A DNA stretch of 64,000 nt, from NCBI GenBank assembly GCA_040112665.1, contig CP157796.1, positions 1,242,813 to 1,306,812 on the forward strand, read 5' to 3'. Shown piece by piece: positions 50,014-59,424 of the stretch. Under the pieces are notes generated by a model. It was given only the letters and a program-made list of their open reading frames with translations. It did not search any database and was not told the origin of the DNA. The stretch's first letter is position 1, and each line of letters begins with the position of its first letter. This stretch comes from Oceanicaulis sp. Its GTDB lineage: Bacteria > Pseudomonadota > Alphaproteobacteria > Caulobacterales > Maricaulaceae. A program made the position numbers and the translations under genes.

Positions 50014-50807
50014 GATCGCCGCCGCACGTCCCCTTCCGCGCCGGCCCGCCGGGCTTCGCCCCGGCGCTGAGCCCGATCGACCCGGCCAGGCGCTTTGATC
50101 CCGATACGGAAGATCACGTACTCGGCTGGAAGGCGGGACTGCTGGACAGGCCTGAACACGTCTATCGCGCGGCGCCCGAAAGCGCCGATGCCGCCACCGA
50201 AGCCGCGCGCCTGGTCGAGACCGATCTGGGCGCTCCGGTCACCGGCGATCTCCTCGCCGCCTCGCGGCTCGTCAGCGACGATCTGGTGGTGATGGAGCGG
50301 CGGGGCGAGGACTGGATCTGCACCGCGCTGACCCTGACCGCGCCGACCTTTTTCAGCGTCGATCATGCGTTTCGCGGCGGGCTCGGGGCCCTGCACGGCC
50401 CGGTGCCGGACGGCGAACGCCTCGCCCGGCGGATCGGCCGGGTCTTCGACGGTCTGAGGGACGGGCTGTGCCTGGAACGCTTCAACTGGACGCTTCAGCT
50501 GGACGCCGAGCGGCATACGCCGGACGCCGCGCCCCTGCGGGAGGCCGCAGGCAGCCTCGATCCCGACGCGGCCGCAGACCGGCTGCATCTGCGCGTCGAG
50601 CGCCAGACGATCACCCGCTTGCAAGGAAGCGGCGCGGTGCTCTTCACCATCCGGGTGTGCCTCGATCCTGTGGACGCTCTCGCACCGGACGACCGGGCGG
50701 CGCTGGCCGCCGCCTGGCGCGGGCTCGGCGCGGAAGGGCGCCGCTATAAGGGCTGGGCGAGCTATGAGCGGGCGGCGGAGGCGCTGTTTAACCGCTGGGG
50801 CGTCTGA
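50010..50807 (+). CDS. DUF3445 family protein (heme-dependent oxidative N-demethylase alpha-like)
   Basis: A 265-residue soluble protein of the DUF3445 family. Marks are HVPFRAGPPGFAPALSPIDP, DLVVMERRGEDWICTALTLTAPTFFSVDHAFRGGLGALHGPVP and ERFNWTLQLDAERHTP, plus LRVERQTITRLQGSGAVLFTIRV, which keep the Trp/Arg/His pattern of the family. Characterised members bind heme in a PAS-like fold and take part in oxidative N-demethylation of methylamines (HODM alpha subunit); partner subunits are not in the window. The ATG overlaps the VanZ-like stop. It ends just before a terminator that serves the opposite strand. Confidence 0.85.
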   Translation: MRSPPHVPFRAGPPGFAPALSPIDPARRFDPDTEDHVLGWKAGLLDRPEHVYRAAPESADAATEAARLVETDLGAPVTGDLLAASRLVSDDLVVMERRGEDWICTALTLTAPTFFSVDHAFRGGLGALHGPVPDGERLARRIGRVFDGLRDGLCLERFNWTLQLDAERHTPDAAPLREAAGSLDPDAAADRLHLRVERQTITRLQGSGAVLFTIRVCLDPVDALAPDDRAALAAAWRGLGAEGRRYKGWASYERAAEALFNRWGV

Positions 50808-50808
50808 A

Positions 50809-50841
50809 TAAAAAAGGGGCGCGGCTCGCACCGCGCCCCTT
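50809..50841 (-). terminator. Rho-independent terminator for the first AGCS symporter gene
   Basis: Stem AAGGGGCGCGG (50814-50824) with CCGCGCCCCTT (50831-50841). On the minus strand the right arm is followed by TTTTTTATTC (complement of 50809-50815 region), so termination serves the minus-strand symporter gene, which ends at 50864. Confidence 0.85.
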
Positions 50842-50863
50842 GGGTTCAGGCTTTCGCCCCGGC

Positions 50864-52351
50864 TCAGGTGATGATGGTCTCACCGCGCTTGAGCTTTTCG
50901 TCGGCTTCGCGCGCCATGGTGGCGACGACGCCGGACAGGAACAGGATGGCCAGAAGGTTCGGGAAGGCCATCGACGCGTTCGCGATGTCGCCGAACCGCC
51001 AGAGCGTGTCGGTGAACGCCGTGGCGAGACAGCCCAGGAATACCACGCCGATCCACAGGAAGCGGAGCGGCAGGCTGGTCCAGTCGCCGAACAGATACCC
51101 CGCCGCCTGCTGGGCGTAATAGCTCCAGCCGATAATCGTGGTGAAGGCGAAGAGCGCCAGCGCCACGGTGATGATCCACTGACCGCCCGGTATCGCATTG
51201 GCGAAGGCGGCCGTGGTGATCGCCGAGGAATCCAGCGTCGACTGCCAGGCGTAGGTCACCGTGCTTCCGTCCGCACCCGGATAGGCGCCTGCGGAGACCA
51301 GGATGACCAGCGCCGTCATGGTGCAGATCACGATGGTGTCGATGAACACCCCGATCATCGCGATCTCGCCCTGGGCGACCGGCGACTTGGTCTGCGCGGC
51401 GGCGTGCGCGATCGGCGCGGAGCCCTGGCCGGCCTCGTTGGAGAACAGCCCGCGCGCCACCCCGTAGCGGATCGCCTGCAGCACGCCGTAGCCGGCCGCG
51501 CCGCCGACGGCCTGCTCGAAGCCGAACGCGTAGGAGAAGATGGTCACGAAGGCGCCGGGCACCTTGTCGATGTTCAGCACGATCACGACCAGCGCGCACA
51601 GCACATAGAACACGGCCATGAAGGGCACGACCTTGCCCGCGACCGAGCCGATCGACTTGATCCCGCCGATGATCACCAGGAACACCAGCGCGGCGAGCAC
51701 GCCGCCGACCGCCCAGTTGGGGATCGCCGTGCCGAGCTCGTTGCCGGTCTGAAGCACCGATTCGGCGATGGAGTTCGCCTGGATCATGCCGCCCGTGGCG
51801 ATGGCCGAGATCAGGGTGCCGATGCAGAACAGCGCCGCCAGCCAGCCGAACGGACCGGCCAGGCCCGCCTTGCCTTTGTTCAGGCCGTTCTTGATGTAGT
51901 ACATCGGCCCGCCATGGATGCGGCCGTCGGCGTGGGTCTCGCGGTATTTAACCGCCAGGCTGGATTCCGCGAACGCTGCGGCCATGCCCAGAAGCGCGGT
52001 GATCCACATCCAGAAGATCGCGCCCGGCCCGCTCAGCGAGATCGCGGTGGCGACGCCGGCGAGGTTGCCGGTGCCGACCTGGCCGGACAGGGCGGTGGAC
52101 AGCGCCTGCCAGGGCGTGATGTCGCCGTCTTTGCCCTGCGCCTTGCGGCCGGCCCAGAGCTCGGACACCGCCGGGGCGAACCGCCTGAGCGGGCGAAAGC
52201 CCAGCCGCAGCATGAAGAACAGGCCGGTGCCCAGAAGCACCACGGCGAGCACGCCGACGGGCAGGATCTGAGCCCCGTTCCACGAGCCGCCCCAGATGAA
52301 GCCGGACACGTTGTCGATCAGGGCCACGAGCCCTTCGGTGAATTGAGACAC
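50864..52351 (-). CDS. Alanine/glycine:cation symporter (AGCS family), copy 1
   Basis: A 495-residue membrane protein with about 11 hydrophobic segments. Family marks are LSTALSGQVGTGNLAGVATAISLSGPGAIFWMWITAL, AESSLAVKYRE, GGPMYYIKNGL, and RGLFSNEAGQGSAPIAHAAA. AGCS proteins carry alanine, glycine or related amino acids with sodium or protons. It is followed upstream (52459-54156) by a second copy in the same direction, 107 bases away. It ends at the minus-strand terminator near 50815. Substrate is not predictable. Confidence 0.93.
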   Translation of the reverse strand: MSQFTEGLVALIDNVSGFIWGGSWNGAQILPVGVLAVVLLGTGLFFMLRLGFRPLRRFAPAVSELWAGRKAQGKDGDITPWQALSTALSGQVGTGNLAGVATAISLSGPGAIFWMWITALLGMAAAFAESSLAVKYRETHADGRIHGGPMYYIKNGLNKGKAGLAGPFGWLAALFCIGTLISAIATGGMIQANSIAESVLQTGNELGTAIPNWAVGGVLAALVFLVIIGGIKSIGSVAGKVVPFMAVFYVLCALVVIVLNIDKVPGAFVTIFSYAFGFEQAVGGAAGYGVLQAIRYGVARGLFSNEAGQGSAPIAHAAAQTKSPVAQGEIAMIGVFIDTIVICTMTALVILVSAGAYPGADGSTVTYAWQSTLDSSAITTAAFANAIPGGQWIITVALALFAFTTIIGWSYYAQQAAGYLFGDWTSLPLRFLWIGVVFLGCLATAFTDTLWRFGDIANASMAFPNLLAILFLSGVVATMAREADEKLKRGETIIT

Positions 52352-52458
52352 GCCACTCCCCCGGTGTGTTTATGATCGGGGGAGATTAGTCGAGCCGCGG
52401 AAAAGGGGAAGAGGCGGCGTGTACATGGCGCTGCGCCGCCTCTTCAGACCAGATCGGA

Positions 52459-54156
52459 TCAGGACTTCGGCGGCTCCGGCGTGTCGTCCGAGGCGCTGGG
52501 CGCAGGCATGGGCGTCTCGCCGTCGCCCAGCTTGTGGTCGCCGTCGTCGCCGGGCCGCGCGCCGTGGCGCTTGGCGATGGCGAAGACGGTGCCGGACAGC
52601 AGGAGCAGCGCGATGAGGTTGGGCGCGGCCATCATGCCGTTGCCGATCGAGGCGACCGTCCAGGCGAGATCATTGGTCCAGATCGCGCCCACGAACACCA
52701 CCACGCACCACATCACGCGATAAAGGAAGATCGGCTTGGTGCCGACCATGAATTCGAGCGCGCGCTCTCCGTAGAGCGCCCAGCCCAGAATGGTGGTGAA
52801 GGCGAACACCATCAGGCCGAAAGTGACGATCCACTCCCCGCCGGGCAGCGCCGCGCCGAAGGACTGGGCGGTCACGTCCGCGGCCGAGGCGATGCCCGAC
52901 TGCCAGACCCGCTCGGTGTCGGCCAGAACGTTCGCGTCGACCGCCGCCTCGAAGGCGGCCGGCTCGATCTCGAGCCCCGAGGCTTCGCAGGCCTGCAGCG
53001 CGGCGAGCACCTGCTCGCCGCCCGCCGAGATCGCCTCGGCGCGATTGTCGAGATCGGACTGCGGGGCCGCCAGATAGAGCCCGGTGATCGTCGTGCCTTC
53101 AGGCGCGACGAGCAGGCCGGCGTTCTCGCACTGGCCCAGAGCGGCGCGGGCGGGGTTGTACTGGAAATTGCCCACGGCGGTGAGGATGACCAGCGCGGTC
53201 ATCGTGCACACCACGATGGTGTCGATGAAGGGGCTCAGCATGGCTATGGAGCCCTGACGGTGCGGGTTGCGCGTCTGCGCGCTGGCGTGCGCAATCGCCG
53301 CCGAGCCCAGGCCGGCTTCGTTCGAGAAGCTGCCCCGGTTCGCGCCCTCGCGGATCGCCGCGGCCAGCGCCGCCCCGATGAAGCCGCCCGCCGCCGCGCT
53401 GCCGGAGAACGCGCCTTCGAAGATCGAGAAGAAGGCGGCCGGAACCGCGTCGGAATTGACGATCAGCACCGCCGCCGCGCCGACCACGTAGGCCAGCGCC
53501 ATCAGCGGCACGAGGATCGAGGCGACCCGGGCGATGGACTTCACCCCGCCGATGATCACGAAGAAGACCAGCCCCGCCAGCACCGCGCCGGTGATGATCG
53601 CCGGCACGCCGAGATTGGATTCAAACAGGGCCGCGACCGAATTGGACTGCACCAGATTGCCGGTGCCGAACGCGGCGATGGCGGTGCACAGGGCGAACAG
53701 CCAGGCCAGCCAGATCCAGCCTTTCCCGAGCCCGTTCTTGATGTAGTACATCGGCCCGCCGACATGCTCGCCGCGATCGTCGACCTCCCGGTAGGTGACC
53801 GCCAGCACGGCCTCGGCGTATTTCGTCGCCGAACCCACCAGCGCGGTCATCCACATCCAGAACACCGCGCCCGGACCGCCCAGCGTGATCGCCGTGGCGA
53901 CGCCGGCGATGTTGCCGGTGCCGATCGTGGCGGACAGCGCGGTGAACAGCGCGGCCAGCGGGCTGATCTCGCCTTCGCTCTCATCCTCCTTCTTGGGCTT
54001 GGAGAACATCATCGCGAAAGCCGCCGGCAGGCGGTAGATCGGCATGAGTTTCAGGCCGATGGTCAGATAAAGGCCGGTGCCGAACAGAAGGGCGACGAGA
54101 ACCGGGCTCCAGACCCAGCCGTCGATTTGGACGAGCAGCTCTTGCAAGGCTTCCAT
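52459..54156 (-). CDS. Alanine/glycine:cation symporter (AGCS family), copy 2 with insertion
   Basis: A 565-residue paralogue of the neighbouring symporter: LSATIGTGNIAGVATAITLGGPGAVFWMWMTALVGS, AEAVLAVTYREVDDRGEHVGGPMYYIKNGLGKG, NRGSFSNEAGLGSAAIAHASA. It is 70 residues longer, chiefly because about 90 residues are inserted after CTMTALVILTAVGNF (about residue 330), a loop that contains two cysteines (GQCENAG, QACEASG) and is absent in copy 1. A shorter gap lies between the copies. Acidic, charged ends (KEDESEGE, and DDTPEPPKS at the C-terminus) are further differences. The two copies probably differ in substrate or regulation. Confidence 0.92.
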   Translation of the reverse strand: MEALQELLVQIDGWVWSPVLVALLFGTGLYLTIGLKLMPIYRLPAAFAMMFSKPKKEDESEGEISPLAALFTALSATIGTGNIAGVATAITLGGPGAVFWMWMTALVGSATKYAEAVLAVTYREVDDRGEHVGGPMYYIKNGLGKGWIWLAWLFALCTAIAAFGTGNLVQSNSVAALFESNLGVPAIITGAVLAGLVFFVIIGGVKSIARVASILVPLMALAYVVGAAAVLIVNSDAVPAAFFSIFEGAFSGSAAAGGFIGAALAAAIREGANRGSFSNEAGLGSAAIAHASAQTRNPHRQGSIAMLSPFIDTIVVCTMTALVILTAVGNFQYNPARAALGQCENAGLLVAPEGTTITGLYLAAPQSDLDNRAEAISAGGEQVLAALQACEASGLEIEPAAFEAAVDANVLADTERVWQSGIASAADVTAQSFGAALPGGEWIVTFGLMVFAFTTILGWALYGERALEFMVGTKPIFLYRVMWCVVVFVGAIWTNDLAWTVASIGNGMMAAPNLIALLLLSGTVFAIAKRHGARPGDDGDHKLGDGETPMPAPSASDDTPEPPKS

Positions 54157-54316
54157 GGCGCGCGTGGTCCCCTGAGGTCGGCCGGTTTTCCGGCCTGTTG
54201 CTTCGTTGTCGAAGAAAGGCGCGCCGCGACCTCACTCGCGGCGCGCCCGCCTTCCTCAGGACGCAGCCTAGCGCTGTGCGCCGGATTTTCAAAAGGTTTC
54301 GCCCGCAGGGGCGCGC

Positions 54317-55306
54317 TCAGCCCTGCGCAGGGTCGGCGTCCGGGGACGCCGCCTTAGACCCTTCGCCCCGGAAATACCGGCTGCCATGAGGCTCGGCCCT
54401 GCCCTTGGGGTCGGGATGGATCAGCACGTCGGCGGCCGGATAGGCGGCCATCACCCGGCGCTCTGCGGCGACGACGATCTCATGGGCGTCGGTCAGGCTC
54501 TGATCAGGGTCGAGATCCATGTGCATCTGGATATGGATGAACGGCCCCGAGGCGCGCGTGCGCAGCTGATGCACGCCCAGCACGGCGGGATCGTCGCCGG
54601 CCAGCGCAACGATCTTCTCCCGGTCGGCGTCGGGCAGTTCGCGGTCCATCAGGCTTTCATAGGCGTTCTTGCCCACCTCGAAGGCGGTCCAGAACAGCCA
54701 CAGCGCCACGCCGAAACCCACGACCGGGTCGGCGCGCTCAAGCCCGATCGGGCCGGCCAGAACGATGCCGGCGATCACCGCCACGTTCGCGCCGAGATCG
54801 GAGAAGTAATGCGCCCGGTCGCCACTGACCGCCAGCGAGCCGGTCTTCTTGATCGCGCGGTTCTGCGCCCAGACCAGCCCGATCGTCAGCACGATCGAGA
54901 GCGCCATCACCGACAGCGCCGTGTTCGTCGCGCTGATGGGTTCGGGATCGAGGAAGCGAATCACCGCCTCGCGCATCAGAAGCCCCGCCGAAAGCGCCAC
55001 CAGCATGCCCTGAAACAGGCTCGCCAGCGCTTCGGCTTTGCCGTGCCCGTAGCGATGCTCTGCGTCCGCCGGGCTCGCCGCATAGCGCACGGCGAAGAAG
55101 GTCACGAGCGAGGCGAACAGATCGAGGCCGCTGTCGGCCAGCGAGGCCAGCATCGCCACCGAACCCGACAGCGCATAGGCGATCACCTTGGCGATCACGA
55201 GCGTCAGAGCCACGCCGACCGACAGCGTCGTCACCTGTCCGGTGATCTTGCGCGCCTGGCCGGGGGGAAGCTTGCCGGGGCCGGCGTCCAGGGAATCGTG
55301 AGGCAT
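54317..55306 (-). CDS. Cation diffusion facilitator (CDF) family metal transporter
   Basis: A 329-residue efflux transporter with about six membrane segments: ALSGSVAMLASLADSGLDLFASLVTFFAVRYA carries the metal-site S/D-x-x-x-D pattern of segment II, RYGHGKAEALASLFQGML follows, and DRAHYFSDLGANVAV is the second site (HxxxD type). The cytoplasmic C-terminal domain (VLGVHQLRTRASGPFIHIQMHMDL, DAHEIVVAAERRVMAAYPAADVLIHPDP) is complete. FieF-like members export iron, zinc or cadmium. A 97-base gap separates it from the divergent uppP. Confidence 0.92.
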   Translation of the reverse strand: MPHDSLDAGPGKLPPGQARKITGQVTTLSVGVALTLVIAKVIAYALSGSVAMLASLADSGLDLFASLVTFFAVRYAASPADAEHRYGHGKAEALASLFQGMLVALSAGLLMREAVIRFLDPEPISATNTALSVMALSIVLTIGLVWAQNRAIKKTGSLAVSGDRAHYFSDLGANVAVIAGIVLAGPIGLERADPVVGFGVALWLFWTAFEVGKNAYESLMDRELPDADREKIVALAGDDPAVLGVHQLRTRASGPFIHIQMHMDLDPDQSLTDAHEIVVAAERRVMAAYPAADVLIHPDPKGRAEPHGSRYFRGEGSKAASPDADPAQG

Positions 55307-55403
55307 GTGAGGCTCGCTGCGAAGAAACGTCCGCCGGGCTTGGCGAAGCGCCCGGCCCGTCGCACTGTGCCCGCGCGGGCGTGGTCAGGACAAGCGAGCG
55401 GTC

Positions 55404-56207
55404 ATGGGCCTTGTGTATCTTCTCGTGCTCGCCCTCATCCAGGGCGTCACCGAATTCCTGCCGATCTCTTCCTCGGCGCACCTGATTCTGGCGCCGGAAA
55501 TCTCCGGCGCGGCCGATCAGGGACCGCTGGTGGACGTGATGGCCCATCTGGGCACGCTGTTCGCGGTGCTGGTCTATTTCCGGCGCGACATCATCAACGT
55601 CGCCGCGGGCAAGCTCGCCTTGCTGCGCGGACGGATCACGCCGGGCGGCCGGCTGGTCCTGCTGATCGCGATCGCCACGCCCCCGGTTCTGATATTCGGC
55701 GGCGCGCTTTACGTGACCGGCCTCGCGGACGCGCTGAGAGACCCGCTGGTGATCGCCTGGGCGACGCTGATCTTCGCGGCCCCGCTCTGGCTCGCCGATC
55801 ATTACGGCAGGCAGGTCGAGACCGCGGAAACCGTGAGCTACCGCTCGGCCTTCCTGATCGGCGTGGCGCAGATGTTCGCCCTCATTCCCGGCGCCAGCCG
55901 GTCGGGCGTGACCATGACCGCAGCGCGCGCGCTGGGCATGACCCGCAGCGAGGCGGCGCGCTTCTCCATGCTGATGGCGATCCCGGTGATCGGCGCGTTC
56001 GGCCTTCTCGCCGTGATCGAGCTCGCCCGCGGCGCCGATCCCGGCGCGAGCCTGGGCGACGGCCTGATTGTCGCAGTGCTCAGCTTCTTCGCCGCCTGGG
56101 CGGCCATCGCGGTGCTGATGCGCGTCGTCGACAAGGTGGGCTTCCTGCCCTTCGTGATCTACCGGGTCGTGCTGGCGGGCCTGCTGTTCTGGTGGGTGCT
56201 GGGGTAG
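55404..56207 (+). CDS. uppP: Undecaprenyl-diphosphatase UppP (BacA)
   Basis: A 267-residue membrane enzyme with about eight membrane segments that recycles the lipid carrier of peptidoglycan synthesis by removing a phosphate from undecaprenyl pyrophosphate. The BacA motifs are present: LALIQGVTEFLPISSSAHLIL and the second LIPGASRSGVTMTAARALGMTR. The length is normal. It is convergent with ftsY, 4 bases apart, so the two transcripts share their ends; no terminator hairpin lies between. Confidence 0.95.
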   Translation: MGLVYLLVLALIQGVTEFLPISSSAHLILAPEISGAADQGPLVDVMAHLGTLFAVLVYFRRDIINVAAGKLALLRGRITPGGRLVLLIAIATPPVLIFGGALYVTGLADALRDPLVIAWATLIFAAPLWLADHYGRQVETAETVSYRSAFLIGVAQMFALIPGASRSGVTMTAARALGMTRSEAARFSMLMAIPVIGAFGLLAVIELARGADPGASLGDGLIVAVLSFFAAWAAIAVLMRVVDKVGFLPFVIYRVVLAGLLFWWVLG

Positions 56208-56211
56208 GGCG

Positions 56212-57585
56212 CTAAGCCTCAAGCCCCGCCAGCGCGCGTGCGAAGGCGGTCGCGTCGAAGGCCTGAAGATCGGCTTCGCCTTCGCCGACGCCGATGAAGT
56301 GGATGGGCAGGCCGAATTTCTCGGCGACCTGGACCAGCGCGCCGCCCTTCGCGGTGCCGTCGAGCTTGGTCATGATCACGCCGGTGACGTTGGCGGCCTC
56401 CATGAAGGCCTCGGCCTGGCTGATCGCGTTCGAGCCGACCGTGCCGTCGAGCACCAGCACCACGTGATGGGGCGCGGTCTCGTCGATCTTTTTCAGGACG
56501 CGGACGATCTTCCGGAGCTCGTCCATCAGCTCGGCCTTGTTCTGAAGCCGTCCTGCCGTGTCGATCAGCACCGCGTCCGCGCCGTTGCGGCGGCCGGTCT
56601 CGAACGCGTCATAGGCGAGCCCCGCCGCGTCGGACCCGATCGGACGGCTGAGGAAGCTGGCCCCGGCGCGTTTGGACCAGACTTCCAGCTGCTCGACCGC
56701 GGCGGCGCGGAAGGTGTCGCCTGCGGCGGTCACCACGTCTGCGCCCTCTCGCGTCATCTTCACCGCGATCTTGCCCAGCGTCGTGGTCTTGCCCGAGCCG
56801 TTCACCCCGACGAACAGCACGACCTGCGGGCCGGCGCCGGACATGTCGAGCGGCTGGGCGTAAGGGGCGAGGGTTTCGGCGACCACCTCGGCGACGGCGC
56901 TCTTGATCTCGGCGGGGCTGACATCCTTGTCGAAGCGCTCGCGGGCGAGCTTGGCGCTGACGCGCGCCGCCGCCGGCGCGCCGAGATCGGCGGCGATCAG
57001 CAGGTCCTCGAGCTCCTCGAGCGCGGCGTCGTCGAGCTTGCGCTTGGTGAAGACCGCCGAGACCGAATCCGAAAACCGCGAGGAGGATTTCTTCAGACCC
57101 GAAGCGAGACGCGCGAAAAAGCCCGGCTTGTCCGGCGTATCGGCGGGGGCGTCGTCCGGCGCGTCCTGAGGGTCGCTTTCAGGCGCTTCTCCGGGGTCGG
57201 GCTGGGGCGGCAGGGAGGCGGCGGGGATCTCTTCGGGCGTGTCGCTCGCCGGTTCGATCACCGAGTCCGCGCCTTCGGGTAGGGGCTCGGCCGTCTCGCC
57301 CGCCGGATGGCGCATCACGCCGGGCCGGTCGATCGCCTCGCCGCCTTCGGATTCCAGCGGCGGTTCGGGATCGGGCGAGGGCTTGGCTGCCGTTTCGGGT
57401 TCGGAGATCGGCGCAGGGGCGTCCTCAAGCGCCGCGTCTTCGGCCTGCGGCTCGTCGGGTGGAGACTCGGCGAGGGGCGCGGCCTCGGGCGAAGGCTCCT
57501 CAGCCGGCGCGGATTCGACCGTTTCAGGCGCCGCCTCGTCCTGGGGCTTTTTCTTTTTGCCGAAGCCGAACTTGAACCAGCTCAT
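56212..57585 (-). CDS. ftsY: Signal recognition particle receptor FtsY
   Basis: A 457-residue receptor that brings ribosome-nascent chain-SRP complexes to the membrane. The first about 165 residues are acidic and proline-rich (the A domain) after a basic start (SWFKFGFGKKKKPQ). The NG domain follows: PGFFARLASGLKKSSSRFSD, P-loop GVNGSGKTTTLGKIAVKM, DTFRAAAVEQL, DTAGRLQNKAELMDEL and TKLDGTAKGGALVQV. Alphaproteobacterial FtsY commonly has such an acidic extension. It is cotranscribed with mtaB, whose stop overlaps the ftsY start (ATGA). Confidence 0.96.
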   Translation of the reverse strand: MSWFKFGFGKKKKPQDEAAPETVESAPAEEPSPEAAPLAESPPDEPQAEDAALEDAPAPISEPETAAKPSPDPEPPLESEGGEAIDRPGVMRHPAGETAEPLPEGADSVIEPASDTPEEIPAASLPPQPDPGEAPESDPQDAPDDAPADTPDKPGFFARLASGLKKSSSRFSDSVSAVFTKRKLDDAALEELEDLLIAADLGAPAAARVSAKLARERFDKDVSPAEIKSAVAEVVAETLAPYAQPLDMSGAGPQVVLFVGVNGSGKTTTLGKIAVKMTREGADVVTAAGDTFRAAAVEQLEVWSKRAGASFLSRPIGSDAAGLAYDAFETGRRNGADAVLIDTAGRLQNKAELMDELRKIVRVLKKIDETAPHHVVLVLDGTVGSNAISQAEAFMEAANVTGVIMTKLDGTAKGGALVQVAEKFGLPIHFIGVGEGEADLQAFDATAFARALAGLEA

Positions 57586-58889
57586 GCCGCCTCCGTCGCC
57601 ACGCCGATGAGCCGCGCTCCGTCATGACCGGTGGCGCGCGCCCTTAGAAGCGCGCCGGGCCGGGCGGGGGCGTCCAGGATCATCGGGGTGAAGTCCTCGG
57701 CCCGCGCCGAGCCGGGCTTCTCCATGATCACGGTCAGCTCCGCACCGACGCGCGAATTCAGGTGCCGGACCAGCGCCTCTTCGCCCTTGGCGCGCAGGCG
57801 CGCGGCGCGCTCCTTGATGACCGCGCCGTCCAGCTGCGGCATGCGCGCGGCCGGCGTGCCCGGGCGCGGCGAGTAGGGGAAGACGTGCAGGAAAGCCAGG
57901 CCGCACTCGTCCACGAGCTTGAGCGAGTTTTCGAACATCGCCTCGGTCTCGGTGGGAAAGCCCGCGATCAGATCCGCACCGAAGGCGATCTCGGGGCGCA
58001 CGGCCCTCAGACGCTCGGTCAGCGCGATCGCCTCGGCCCGCAAATGCCGGCGCTTCATGCGCTTGAGGATCATGTCGTCGCCGGCCTGAAGCGACAGGTG
58101 CATATAGGGGCAGAGCCGCTCTTCCTCGGCGACCGCGCGGAACAGATCGTCGTCGATTTCGATCGCGTCGATGGAGGACAGGCGCAGGCGCGGCAGGTCG
58201 GGGACCTGTTTCAGGATCGCACGCACCAGCCGGCCGAGCTTGGGCGTTCCCGGCAAATCCTGGCCCCAGCTGGTCAGATCCACCCCGGTCAGCACCACCT
58301 CGCTATGGCCGGTCTCCACAAGGCGGCGCACCTGATCAACCACCTCCCCGGCGGGGGCGGAGCGGGCGTTGCCACGGCCGTAGGGGATGACGCAGAAGGT
58401 GCAGCGATGGTCGCACCCGGTCTGCACCTGGACATAGGCGCGCGCCTTGCCGTCCAGCCCGTCGACCAGATGGGAGGCGACTTCGCGCACGCTCATGATG
58501 TCGCCGACCTCGACGGACCCTCCGCTGACCGCGCGGGTGCGGAAGGTCTCGGGGCGCAGCTTCTCGGCGTTGCCGATGACGCGGGCGACCTGGGGCATGT
58601 TCGCGAACATGCCGGGGTCGATCTGCGCCGCGCAGCCGGTCACCACGATCTCCGCGCCCGGACGCTCGCGCTTGAGCCTGCGGATGGTCTGGCGCGCCTG
58701 ACGCACCGCCTCGCTGGTCACCGCGCAGGTGTTCACGAGGATGGTGTTCGTCATCCCGCCCGCACGCGCATGGTCGCGCATCACCTCGGACTCCCAGGCG
58801 TTCAGCCGGCAGCCGAAAGTGACGATGTCGACGTCCTCGCCGCCGTCCGAAGCGGCCGGCGGGGCGGGGTTTTCCACAGGTGCGGTCAT
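57582..58889 (-). CDS. mtaB: tRNA t6A37 methylthiotransferase MtaB
   Basis: A 435-residue radical SAM enzyme that turns t6A37 into ms2t6A37 in tRNAs for ANN codons. The N-terminal MTTase domain has TFGCRLNAWESEVM, NTCAVTSEAV and VTGCAAQ with its three cluster cysteines; the radical SAM cluster is in VQTGCDHRCTFCVIPYGRG. A TRAM domain makes the end (ELTVIMEKPGSARAEDFTPMIL). MtaB rather than MiaB is favoured by GCRLN and by the missing MiaB-type spacer. It leads the mtaB-ftsY pair, the arrangement seen in many alphaproteobacteria. Confidence 0.94.
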   Translation of the reverse strand: MTAPVENPAPPAASDGGEDVDIVTFGCRLNAWESEVMRDHARAGGMTNTILVNTCAVTSEAVRQARQTIRRLKRERPGAEIVVTGCAAQIDPGMFANMPQVARVIGNAEKLRPETFRTRAVSGGSVEVGDIMSVREVASHLVDGLDGKARAYVQVQTGCDHRCTFCVIPYGRGNARSAPAGEVVDQVRRLVETGHSEVVLTGVDLTSWGQDLPGTPKLGRLVRAILKQVPDLPRLRLSSIDAIEIDDDLFRAVAEEERLCPYMHLSLQAGDDMILKRMKRRHLRAEAIALTERLRAVRPEIAFGADLIAGFPTETEAMFENSLKLVDECGLAFLHVFPYSPRPGTPAARMPQLDGAVIKERAARLRAKGEEALVRHLNSRVGAELTVIMEKPGSARAEDFTPMILDAPARPGALLRARATGHDGARLIGVATEAA

Positions 58890-58947
58890 GGCCGCGCAAA
58901 GTGGGCGCGGCGAGCCGTCCGGTCAAGGCGGCGCATGCGCGCGCCCG

Positions 58948-59409
58948 CTATGCGTCGTCGGCGGCGTCGCCGCGCGCGTCGCGTTCGAGCCGGCCCTGAT
59001 CCAGCCCGCCGCCGTCCTCGCCCATATGCACCAGCGCGCGGGCGATGGCGTGGGCGGGATCGATGCGCTCGGTCAGCCCGATCTCGTCGCAGATCGGGTG
59101 GTAGGACCGGTCCTCGATCTTGGGGATGACCCGCTCGATGCCGGCCGCGCGGCCCACCAGGGCGGCGATGATGTTGTCCTTGTCGTCCTCGCACAGGCAG
59201 TACATCACCTCGACCTTGCCCGGATCGGCCTGCTGCAGGATGTCGGGCCGGGCGCCGTCGCCGGCGATGAAGGCGACGTCGAGATCCTGGGCCTGATCCT
59301 CGAACGTCTCCCGGTCGGGATCGATGACGATGACGTCGTCGCCCCGGTCGGCGAAAGCGCGGGCGGCTTCGATCGACAGGGGCGTCAGCCCGCTAATGAC
59401 CACGCGCAT
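58948..59409 (-). CDS. TrkA-N (RCK)-like regulatory protein
   Basis: A 153-residue protein, a single RCK-N-like domain: MRVVISGLTPLSIEAARAFADRGDDVIVIDPD, FIAGDGARPDILQQAD, VMYCLCEDDKDNIIAALVGR and VIPKIEDRSYHPICDEIGLTERIDP. It lacks the TrkA-C domain of normal regulators and its glycine loop reads GLTPLS, not G-x-G-x-x-G, so NAD binding may be altered. It follows trkH by 15 bases with AGGAGG upstream of the ATG, so it is the likely regulatory partner of that channel. The C-terminal 25 residues are acidic and unstructured. Confidence 0.75.
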   Translation of the reverse strand: MRVVISGLTPLSIEAARAFADRGDDVIVIDPDRETFEDQAQDLDVAFIAGDGARPDILQQADPGKVEVMYCLCEDDKDNIIAALVGRAAGIERVIPKIEDRSYHPICDEIGLTERIDPAHAIARALVHMGEDGGGLDQGRLERDARGDAADDA

Positions 59410-59424
59410 GGCGGCCTCCTTGGT

